The notes: generated by a model from the letters alone, not told the origin. Positions 1 to 4,545 are shown, counted from the first letter of the stretch. The stretch is 6,222 bases of DNA from Prevotella sp. (GCA_016283605.1 JAEENF010000057.1:1-6222); one strand, 5' to 3'. Numbers and translations are program-made.

Positions 1-105
1 AAAAATCAGCGAGATGCACAAATATTTTGCGTTAATAATGTATAATAATTTGAATTTTCTCAGCAACCCTGCAAATAGGGCCCAATTGTTAATCCATTTA
101 ACATT

Positions 106-429
106 GTGGACTTTTTCAGTGAGCTCTGTATAGGGAGGAAGAAAGGGCCGAGTAACCTGCCTGATGTTCTCGCCACTGACAAGGCGATGGCGCTGTGGCA
201 GAAGGCGCAGCGGGCGGGCTACGTGGATGAGCACTACCAGCCCCTACTCTCGCGGACGCAGGCGGCACTCCTGGCCGATGCGATGGCGGAGCGGCTGGGC
301 ATCAAGGAGAAATGGAAGGTGTTCGAAACGTTATGGAACCGAAGGAACATGTACCGTGATTATTACAAAGCCCTAAACCTTCAGCAATCGTTGTCATTTC
401 AAGACGAAATCAAGAAACTATTCCGCTGA
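106..429 (+). CDS. Conserved Bacteroidales hypothetical protein, 107 aa
   Basis: The predicted protein is small, soluble and largely helical, with no signal peptide or membrane segment. The C-terminal two thirds look like a real conserved domain: a helix with WQKAQRAGYVDEHYQP (31-46), an Ala-rich helix ALLADAMAERLGI (54-66), then KWKVFETLWNRRNM (69-82) and a tail rich in Gln, Phe and Lys ending KKLFR. I have the impression of similar proteins of unknown function in Bacteroides and Prevotella accessory regions, but cannot name a family with certainty. The start is a GTG giving MDFFSEL; the frame is open back only to a TAG at 76-78, and there is no ATG or clear ribosome binding site upstream. 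The N-terminus may therefore be shortened or decayed. It converges on the AbiE remnant and ends just before the shared hairpin. Function unknown; coding status is likely, exact start uncertain. Confidence 0.65.
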   Translation: MDFFSELCIGRKKGPSNLPDVLATDKAMALWQKAQRAGYVDEHYQPLLSRTQAALLADAMAERLGIKEKWKVFETLWNRRNMYRDYYKALNLQQSLSFQDEIKKLFR

Positions 430-440
430 GAAGTTTATTT

Positions 441-478
441 TGTACCTGCCACATAATACCGATTATGTAGTGGGTACA
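441..478. terminator. Bidirectional terminator hairpin between convergent genes
   Basis: The arms at 441-457 and 462-478 pair over 17 positions, with 14 Watson-Crick pairs, two G-T wobbles and one mismatch, around a 4-nt loop (458-461). A T-rich tail follows on the plus side (cattttttct, 481-490), and an A-rich stretch on the other side gives a weak U tract for minus-strand transcription. It lies 12 nt after the stop of the 106-429 gene. It also covers the end of the minus-strand remnant, whose stop codon (463-465) is inside the stem, so it serves both genes. Confidence 0.7.
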
Positions 479-746
479 ATCATTTTTTCTATTATTTTAT
501 CATATAGAAATTGATAAGCCTCATGTGGGTTAAAGGTCACTTCAGGTCTTAAGAGAGGTTCTATCTTTTCAACGTTACACTCACGAGCCGAAAGTCCTTT
601 ATGCAAATCAAAGAGGTCACGCTATTCTGCAGGGCTTGATCTGAAATCGGTAGATGCAGACCTAAGACATCTTCTTTTGTGAAGATGTACCGTCCTCTCA
701 CCATCTCACTGGTAACCCAGTCTTGCAAATTATTAACTTCTGCCAT
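463..746 (-). pseudogene. Decayed AbiE-type toxin-antitoxin remnant (AbiEi N-terminus fused to AbiEii fragments)
   Basis: On the minus strand an ATG at 746-744 opens a 61-codon frame whose first ~45 residues (VRGRYIFTKEDVLGLHLPIS, then DQALQNSV) look like the winged-helix N-terminus of Bacteroidetes AbiEi-type antitoxins. From about 621 the recognisable protein continues in a different frame, which has a stop at 624-622 just before it: RDLFDLHKGLSARE, then LLRPEVTFNPHEAYQFLYDK and IIEKM, ending at TAA 465-463. The RDLFDL stretch matches the (G)RDLFDL motif of AbiEii nucleotidyltransferase toxins, and the LLRP...EAY segment resembles their C-terminus. Most of both genes is therefore missing: the nucleotidyltransferase GS and DxD motifs are absent, and so is the rest of the antitoxin. 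In the first frame translation runs on to a stop at 563-561 with nonsense residues. I infer deletion between the two adjacent genes, plus a second loss inside AbiEii. The family assignment is from memory of motifs. A short functional peptide is not excluded, because the promoter is intact. Confidence 0.6.
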
Positions 747-813
747 AGTCTAACAATATATGCAGCCTACATGCGTAACTAATCACAAACTGATTATTCC
801 TGCATTTCGGTTG

Positions 814-844
814 CAAATATACAACGATTATCTCATATAACAAA
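814..844 (-). promoter_or_regulatory. Bacteroidetes-type promoter for the AbiE remnant
   Basis: Read on the minus strand, TTTG (844-841), a 19-nt spacer and TATATTTG (821-814) fit the Bacteroidetes primary sigma consensus TTTG-N19-21-TAnnTTTG exactly. Predicted initiation is about 60 nt before the ATG at 746. It is the best-matching promoter in the window, although the gene it drives is broken. Confidence 0.72.
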
Positions 845-896
845 ACTTTTTGCTGTTTTTCTGTCAATTCACAAAAAAGAAAGGACAAAAGATAGA

Positions 897-929
897 ATGT
901 AGCCGCTTCATGTAGCAGCCATGTAGCAG
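897..929 (+). repeat. Three ATGTAGC direct repeats upstream of the helicase promoter
   Basis: ATGTAGC begins at 897, 910 and 921. The last two copies extend to a perfect 9-mer, ATGTAGCAG, and are 11 bp apart, about one helical turn, which places them on the same DNA face. The third copy reaches to within about 21 bp of the -7 box at 951, covering the expected -33 region, where no TTTG is visible. This arrangement suits an activator or repressor site for the helicase gene. The regulator is unknown; the DUF4248 product is one candidate. Confidence 0.5.
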
Positions 930-950
930 GTAAATGTTTCTGCTTTTTAG

Positions 951-958
951 TATCTTTG
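951..958 (+). promoter_or_regulatory. Promoter -7 box of the VapE-like gene
   Basis: TATCTTTG matches the Bacteroidetes -7 box TAnnTTTG. Initiation would fall near 963-966, giving a leader of about 20 nt before the ATG at 986. No clear -33 TTTG is found at the right distance; the ATGTAGCAG repeat occupies that place, which suggests the promoter depends on a regulator. Confidence 0.6.
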
Positions 959-985
959 CCGCAGGTTTAGATCATCAACAACAAT

Positions 986-2341
986 ATGGACAACAAAGAC
1001 CACAAAGACAACAAGAAAAAACGCAGGAAGACTGCAGAGGGTGAGGCGAAGGAGCACAAGCAGCCGTGGCAGGAGAAATACGCCTCGCCAGATGAGATTG
1101 AGGACTTCCTGAAAGACCATATCCACCTGAGGCGGAACGTCGTCACCCTGCGGACGGAATACCGGGACCCCTCCGAGTGGAAGGAGGAAAGAGGAGAGTG
1201 GAAAGATTTTGCTCCTGCCACTGACCAGTGGCAGCCCATGAGCGACTGGAAGCTGAACACACTGTGGAGACGGATGATGAAGGAGAAACCCGTGGTCTTC
1301 GACCACATGAAGAAGGTTATCAATTCCGACAGCTTCCAGGACTACCACCCCTTCCGCTACTATCTGGAGCACCTGCCGCCGTGGGACCGCAAGAACGACT
1401 ACATCCTGGAGATGTCAGTCTCGGTGAACGTGAAGGGCGGCGTAGAGGAACAGCTGCGCTTCGCCGAGTACCTCAGGAAATGGCTCGTGGCGATGGTCGC
1501 CGGATGGGTCGACGAGTGCGAGGTGAACCACGTCATCCTGATCTTCGTCGGCGAGCAGGGCATCTACAAGACGACCTGGTTCAATTATGTCCTGCCGCCG
1601 GAACTGCGGAGCTATTTCTACACGAAGACCAACGCGTCGCGGATGACGAAGGACGACCTGCTGGCACTGGCACAGTACGGGCTGGTGTGCTATGAAGAAC
1701 TGGACACGATGACGTCGAAGGAACTGAACCAGCTGAAGTCGGCCGTGACGATGCCGTCGGTCGACGAACGGGCCCCCTATGCCTCGTTCGCTGACCACCG
1801 CAAGCATATCGCCTCGTTCTGTGGCACGGGCAACAACGTGCAGTTCCTCTCCGACACGACGGGTACGCGCCGGTGGCTGCCCTTCGAGGTGGAGAGTATC
1901 ATGTCTCCACGCGAGAACCCCTTCAACTACGAAGGTATCTATGCCCAGGCCTACGCGCTCTATCAGGAGGGCTTCCACTATTGGTTCTCGCCCCAGGAGA
2001 TCCGACAGCTGGCGCAGCACAACAGCCAGTTCGAGACGCCGAAGGACGAGCTGGACCTGGTGAACTATTACTTCGCCAAGCCGACGGGTGCCAATGCCGG
2101 TGAGTTCATGCCGACGGCCATCGCCCAGCAGATCGTGAGCGGTCTGGGGACGCGTGTGACCACCGTCGGACTGGGGCGGGCTTTCAGGAGGCTGGGCTTT
2201 GATTCGGACACTGTCGACGGTTCCCGGGGCTTTTATGTGGTGCGCCGCACCGACGAGGAGCGCCGTATGCGTGCCCGCTCGCTGGCCATGGAGGCGAAAA
2301 ACAATAAGACACAGATGACAGATGATACAGATGTTTTCTAG
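986..2341 (+). CDS. VapE/DUF3874-type superfamily 3 helicase-like ATPase, 451 aa
   Basis: This is a P-loop ATPase of the virulence-associated protein E group, relatives of phage and plasmid primase-helicases. In order: a Lys-rich polar tail (1-25), an N-terminal VapE region with HPFRYYLEHLPPWD (121-134), a Walker A-like loop GEQGIYKTT (189-197), Walker B LVCYEELD (233-240), a sensor segment ASFCGTGNN (276-284), the arginine-finger motif GTRRWLPFEV (293-302), and a C-terminal winged-helix-like domain (about 355-422). Walker A has Tyr where canonical P-loops have Gly before the Lys. I believe Bacteroidales members share this but cannot check. There is no primase domain, so this is the helicase half only, as in shorter members of the family. 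By family it would act on DNA in the cytoplasm, perhaps in replication of a mobile element; calling it a virulence factor would be misleading. It is the first gene of a probable unit with the DUF4248 gene. ATG 986 lies about 20 nt after the predicted transcription start. Confidence 0.88.
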   Translation: MDNKDHKDNKKKRRKTAEGEAKEHKQPWQEKYASPDEIEDFLKDHIHLRRNVVTLRTEYRDPSEWKEERGEWKDFAPATDQWQPMSDWKLNTLWRRMMKEKPVVFDHMKKVINSDSFQDYHPFRYYLEHLPPWDRKNDYILEMSVSVNVKGGVEEQLRFAEYLRKWLVAMVAGWVDECEVNHVILIFVGEQGIYKTTWFNYVLPPELRSYFYTKTNASRMTKDDLLALAQYGLVCYEELDTMTSKELNQLKSAVTMPSVDERAPYASFADHRKHIASFCGTGNNVQFLSDTTGTRRWLPFEVESIMSPRENPFNYEGIYAQAYALYQEGFHYWFSPQEIRQLAQHNSQFETPKDELDLVNYYFAKPTGANAGEFMPTAIAQQIVSGLGTRVTTVGLGRAFRRLGFDSDTVDGSRGFYVVRRTDEERRMRARSLAMEAKNNKTQMTDDTDVF

Positions 2342-2344
2342 GAC

Positions 2345-2384
2345 TCTTCGCGTACCGCGCAGGCGCGGGCGCGGTACGCGAGGA
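2345..2384. other. Long GC-rich perfect hairpin after the helicase gene
   Basis: A 13-bp perfect stem (2348-2360 with 2369-2381) extends to 16 bp with one wobble, around an 8-nt loop (2361-2368). It starts 4 nt after the helicase stop. The stem is almost pure GC with a GTAC core. No T run follows directly; the nearest is at 2411-2417, 27 nt on. It is thus not a classic intrinsic terminator. It could protect the mRNA 3' end, attenuate read-through to the DUF4248 gene, or be a dispersed palindromic repeat. Confidence 0.7.
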
Positions 2385-2417
2385 CTATAGGATTTTATCT
2401 GTAGTATCTGTTTTTTT

Positions 2418-2458
2418 GACTATAGACTATAGGTTTTAGACTTTAGATTATAGATAGA
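2418..2458 (+). repeat. AT-rich GACTATAG-type leader repeat before the DUF4248 gene
   Basis: GACTATAGACTATAG (2418-2432) is followed by degenerate units reading TTTTAGACTTTAGATTATAG. The same unit recurs in the efflux operon at 5831-5868, so it belongs to a dispersed intergenic family. It ends about 25 nt before the ATG at 2483. Confidence 0.6.
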
Positions 2459-2482
2459 AGAATATAATAACAGATAGAAGAG

Positions 2483-2665
2483 ATGAAGGCAATGTCGAAA
2501 CAACAGCTGGCCGATGCGGCCGGAGTGAGCGTGAAGGTGCTGATGAGCTGGTGCCGACCGTACAGGAAAGAGTTCGAGGCGATGGGACTGAAGCCGAAAG
2601 ACAGGGTGCTGCCGCCGAGAATCGTGAAGTTCATTGCAGAGAAGTTCTGCATCGATGTTGAATAG
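2483..2665 (+). CDS. DUF4248-like small helix-turn-helix protein, 60 aa
   Basis: This short basic protein begins MKAMSKQQLADAAGVSVKVL, a typical helix-turn-helix (about 5-25), followed by MSWCRPYRKEFEAMGL, the segment PKDRVLPPRIVKFIAEKF (38-55) and a short acidic end. Length and pattern fit the DUF4248 family, common in Bacteroidales between VapE-like and HU-like genes. It probably binds DNA in the cytoplasm; its target is unknown, and the repeats at 897-929 or 2764-2855 are reasonable guesses. A purine-rich agaagag directly precedes ATG 2483; ATG 2492 is a possible alternative. It follows the helicase gene by 141 nt on the same strand with no clear promoter between, so it is probably the second gene of that unit. 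Its stop codon lies within the terminator stem. Confidence 0.82.
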   Translation: MKAMSKQQLADAAGVSVKVLMSWCRPYRKEFEAMGLKPKDRVLPPRIVKFIAEKFCIDVE

Positions 2666-2695
2666 CCTGCCATATTAAGCCTGGCAGGCTTTTTT
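2664..2695 (+). terminator. Intrinsic terminator after the DUF4248 gene
   Basis: AGCCTGCCA (2664-2672) pairs perfectly with TGGCAGGCT (2682-2690) around a 9-nt loop and is followed by a T run to 2695. The first arm overlaps the stop codon (2663-2665). It separates the helicase/DUF4248 unit from the HU-like unit. Confidence 0.9.
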
Positions 2696-2739
2696 GTGCC
2701 TGGTCTGACCTAAACCGAAAACGGCCCTCAGGAATGTCG

Positions 2740-2747
2740 TACCTTTG
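2740..2747 (+). promoter_or_regulatory. Promoter -7 box of the HU-like operon
   Basis: TACCTTTG matches the TAnnTTTG consensus. No good -33 TTTG is seen. Initiation near 2752-2755 would give a 5' leader of about 165 nt, unusually long, holding the 23-bp tandem repeats and a small GNRA-loop hairpin. Confidence 0.62.
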
Positions 2748-2763
2748 TATTGTGATCGGGGAG

Positions 2764-2855
2764 GCGGAGGCTCGATGGCGACGAGGCACGTAGCTCGACG
2801 GCCGCGACCCACGTACCTCGAAGCCCGCGACCCACGTACCTCGACACAGCGCGCG
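2764..2855 (+). repeat. Tandem 23-bp repeats in the HU-operon leader
   Basis: Four consecutive 23-bp units begin at 2764, 2787, 2810 and 2833. Units two and three are closest: CACGTA(G/C)CTCGA, then a C/G-rich stretch ending CGCGACC. Unit four keeps the first 13 bases or so; unit one is degenerate (about 13 of 23 bases shared with unit two). The core is CACGTACCTCGA. A 23-bp period on one strand resembles iterons or a multi-site protein-binding array, and here it would also be transcribed. GC content is far above the AT-rich leader on either side. Confidence 0.68.
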
Positions 2856-2859
2856 CAAA

Positions 2860-2871
2860 GGCCGCAAGGCC
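2860..2871 (+). other. Mini hairpin with GNRA tetraloop in the HU leader
   Basis: GGCC (2860-2863), loop GCAA, GGCC (2868-2871): a 4-bp all-GC stem capped by a GNRA tetraloop, at the end of the GC-rich part of the leader and 48 nt before the start codon. It may be chance, but it is a stable RNA form. Confidence 0.4.
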
Positions 2872-2877
2872 CGACTT

Positions 2878-2911
2878 AATTATCAATTTTCAATTATCAA
2901 TTATCAATTCT
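2878..2911 (+). repeat. ATTATCA simple repeat before the HU-like gene
   Basis: Repeated AATTATCAATT/ATCAATT units with a 7-bp period at the end (2896-2909) fill the space between the GC-rich leader and ATG 2920. This is an unstructured, A/T-only type of leader sequence, similar in style to 3866-3903. Confidence 0.55.
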
Positions 2912-2919
2912 TTAAAAGT

Positions 2920-3864
2920 ATGGCATTAGTAAACAATCCTGTCATGGGTATCAACCTCAGACAGAACAAGAACAGTAAGAACGCCGGTTACGGCAAGTAT
3001 TATCCCGAGGTGGACCTGCAGAAGACGCTGACCATCCGCGGCTTCGCACAGCACATGATCGACCATGGCTCGAAGTACAGCCGGGGCGACATCGAGAACA
3101 TCCTGTCGATGGTCACCGAGTGTCTGCCCGAGCTGGTGGCACAGGGCATCCCCGTACAGTTGGGCGACCTGGGCATCTTCCGTCCGACCTGTGAGGCGAA
3201 GGACTCTGTGGACAGCATCGCCGCCATGGAGGGTCTGAACCCCAACGAGATCGTGAAGGCCATCCACATCCGCTTCATCCCGAACCAGACGAAGCTCGAC
3301 AACCTGGCCGGTCCGGCCTTCAAGGACCAGTGCTCGCTGGAGTTGCGTAACATCATCGACACGGAGAAGGTGACAGTCGACGGTAAGCAGAAGAGTGTTA
3401 CCACACTGCTCCCGATCGCTACGGCTGTGGCACGTCTGAAGTCAGGTAACAGCGGATCTACGGAGAACGGTGGCGGGTCTTCGACAGGCTCAGACACCGG
3501 AAACGGAGGCTCGCAGGGTGGCAATGGTGGCAGCCAGGGCGGTAATAGCGGCTCGCAGAGCAGTGACCAGAATCAGGCGACCAGCTTCGCACTGACAATC
3601 ACCAAGTCTGGTAGTGGTACCTCGACCGTGAAGAACGACAGTGAGGAGACCATCAACAGCGGGGATTCACTCGAGAGCGGTGCGAATGTGTATATCGCAG
3701 TGACACCTGCCGAGGGTCAGATCCCGACCGCGACTCTGAACGGTTCGAATGTCTCGCTGACTGAGAACGACGGTGAGTATGTGGGTACGTTCCAGATGCC
3801 GGCACAGGCCTCGACGCTGGTGATCAACTCCGGAAGCGATGCTGAGGAAGGCGATCAGAATTAG
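2920..3864 (+). CDS. HU-like (HIG-type) DNA-binding protein with Gly/Ser linker and Ig-like tail, 314 aa
   Basis: The N-terminal part (about 1-130) is an HU/IHF-superfamily domain of the long Bacteroidetes kind: helices around TIRGFAQHMIDHGSKYSR (38-55) and IENILSMVTECLPELVAQG (58-76), then the beta-arm signature VQLGDLGIFRPT (79-90). A basic, helical extension (131-174) follows. Next is a low-complexity linker (about 175-218) with repeated GGSQGGN, then an Ig-like beta domain (221-304) rich in Thr, Ser and Val (SGSGTSTVKN, ATLNGSNVSL, YVGTFQMPA). HU fused to Gly-rich and Ig-like segments is the hallmark of the HU-HIG group. An Ig-like tail is odd for a nucleoid protein, since such folds usually act in adhesion or surface display; no signal peptide is visible. 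ATG 2920 is the natural start (MALVNNPVMG). It is first in a unit with the smalltalk and amidase genes. Role unknown: chromatin-like packaging, or DNA-linked conflict or transfer. Confidence 0.87.
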   Translation: MALVNNPVMGINLRQNKNSKNAGYGKYYPEVDLQKTLTIRGFAQHMIDHGSKYSRGDIENILSMVTECLPELVAQGIPVQLGDLGIFRPTCEAKDSVDSIAAMEGLNPNEIVKAIHIRFIPNQTKLDNLAGPAFKDQCSLELRNIIDTEKVTVDGKQKSVTTLLPIATAVARLKSGNSGSTENGGGSSTGSDTGNGGSQGGNGGSQGGNSGSQSSDQNQATSFALTITKSGSGTSTVKNDSEETINSGDSLESGANVYIAVTPAEGQIPTATLNGSNVSLTENDGEYVGTFQMPAQASTLVINSGSDAEEGDQN

Positions 3865-3865
3865 A

Positions 3866-3903
3866 TTCTAATTAAGAATTAAGGATTAAGAATTAATAAT
3901 TAT
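3866..3903 (+). repeat. AATTAAGAATTAA-type repeat after the HU-like gene
   Basis: TTCTAATTAAGAATTAAGGA and GGATTAAGAATTAATAATT contain overlapping ATTAAGAATTAA units. The repeat starts right after the HU stop and ends 24 nt before the microprotein start. It may be a leader or spacer of the kind seen before other genes here. Confidence 0.5.
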
Positions 3904-3927
3904 GATTACTCTGCTATGGAGAAATTT

Positions 3928-4026
3928 ATGAAGAATCGGTTTGTGGAGATTGCGGTGAAGATGATAGTAGCCGCGCTCACGGCATTTGTGACTGCACTGG
4001 GAACCGTCAGTTGCGCGATGGGATAA
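3928..4026 (+). CDS. Smalltalk-type membrane microprotein, 32 aa
   Basis: The peptide begins MKNRFVEIAVKMIVAALTAF and ends TALGTVSCAMG: a short charged N-terminus, one hydrophobic segment of about 18 residues (10-28), then a lone Cys three residues from the end. Size, position between an HU-like gene and an amidase gene, and the conserved T/S-C end fit the Bacteroidales 'smalltalk' family, whose function is unknown. The whole peptide looks like a signal/anchor sequence. The Cys sits where a relaxed lipobox (TVSC) would place a lipid, which would leave only a tetrapeptide, CAMG. ATG 3928 is chosen because GGAG lies 6 nt upstream, the clearest Shine-Dalgarno in the window; ATG 3916 would add MEKF. 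It ends 14 nt before the amidase start, so the two are surely co-translated from one mRNA. A holin-like or lysis-peptide role is possible but unproven. Confidence 0.8.
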   Translation: MKNRFVEIAVKMIVAALTAFVTALGTVSCAMG

Positions 4027-4040
4027 AACGTTGAAGCGTT

Positions 4041-4469
4041 ATGAGAACCATCACTTTGATTATTGTTCATTGTTCAGCGGTGAGGCCCGACCAGACGAGT
4101 TCGGCCGCTCAGATAGACACTTGGCACAGGAAGGATAACCACTGGAAACTCGGCATAGGTTATCACTACGTGGTCCGTCGTGACGGAGAGATCGAATCAG
4201 GCCGTCCGGAATGGATGGTCGGTGCCCACTGCCTGAACCACAACGCCCATTCGATAGGCGTCTGCTACGAGGGTGGGCTGGACATCCGCGGTCAACCCGC
4301 CGACACGCGCACCGAGGCGCAGAAGAAGGCGCTCAGATGGCTGTTGCAGCAGTTACGCCGGTCTTACCCCCGCGCCATGATCGTGGGACATCACGACCTC
4401 AACCCCGATAAGGATTGTCCCTGCATCCTGGACGTCATCCGCGAGTATGCCGACCTGCAGCCGAAGTAA
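4041..4469 (+). CDS. N-acetylmuramoyl-L-alanine amidase, T7-lysozyme-like (Amidase_2), 142 aa
   Basis: This zinc amidase cleaves the bond between N-acetylmuramic acid and L-Ala of peptidoglycan. It aligns by eye with phage T7 lysozyme along its whole length: LIIVHCSA gives zinc ligand His10, GYHYVVRRDG gives the catalytic Tyr41, and HNAHSIGVCYEGG is the conserved core. GHHDLNPDKDCPC supplies zinc ligand His117, the catalytic Lys124 and zinc ligand Cys126. All key residues are present, so the enzyme is expected to be active. It is a single-domain form with no signal peptide or cell-wall-binding domain, so it needs help or cell lysis to reach the periplasm; the microprotein encoded 14 nt upstream is the obvious candidate. 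T7 lysozyme also inhibits its phage RNA polymerase; nothing here suggests that. It is the last gene of the HU unit, followed by a strong terminator. Confidence 0.93.
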   Translation: MRTITLIIVHCSAVRPDQTSSAAQIDTWHRKDNHWKLGIGYHYVVRRDGEIESGRPEWMVGAHCLNHNAHSIGVCYEGGLDIRGQPADTRTEAQKKALRWLLQQLRRSYPRAMIVGHHDLNPDKDCPCILDVIREYADLQPK

Positions 4470-4475
4470 AAAATT

Positions 4476-4507
4476 AGCCGGAAGTCTTGTTGCTTCCGGC
4501 TTTTTTT
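4476..4507 (+). terminator. Strong intrinsic terminator after the amidase gene
   Basis: AGCCGGAAG (4476-4484) pairs perfectly with CTTCCGGCT (4493-4501) around an 8-nt loop, followed by a run of seven T (4501-4507). The A tract before it (4468-4473) could also make it work on the other strand. It closes the HU-smalltalk-amidase unit and insulates it from the efflux operon. Confidence 0.93.
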
Positions 4508-4527
4508 GTAATTTCAAAACTTTGTTA

Positions 4528-4545
4528 AAATAGCATTAAATAGCA
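4528..4545 (+). repeat. AAATAGCA direct repeat upstream of the efflux promoter
   Basis: AAATAGCA occurs at 4528-4535 and 4538-4545, ten bases apart (one helical turn), 33 nt before the -7 box. It could be a second regulator site or a UP-like A/T element. Confidence 0.35.

Noticed and set aside
26..52. Possible promoter (TTTG at 26-29, TAATTTG at 46-52) for the first gene
   Set aside because: The -7 box lacks one base of the TAnnTTTG spacing and the gap is 16 nt where 19-21 is expected, so the match is too poor to annotate.
2..130. Open frame from the window edge, with an ATG at 14, ending in TAG near 130
   Set aside because: It is short, AT-rich and of no recognisable family, and it overlaps the better-supported 106-429 gene. 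It could be the tail of an upstream gene, but the sequence does not show this.
1415..2020. A 201-codon open frame on the minus strand inside the helicase gene
   Set aside because: It is a GC-driven shadow of the VapE-like gene, whose motifs are clear on the plus strand. The minus reading has Arg/Leu-rich composition without domain signs and no promoter.
2764..2855. Replication origin based on iteron-like repeats
   Set aside because: No Rep initiator, DnaA boxes or partition genes are seen. The setting is a leader between a promoter and a gene, so only a binding-site or repeat call is supported.
4027..4040. Small inverted repeat AACG-TTGAAG-CGTT just before the amidase ATG
   Set aside because: A 4-bp stem in a 14-nt gap is expected by chance and is too weak to control translation.
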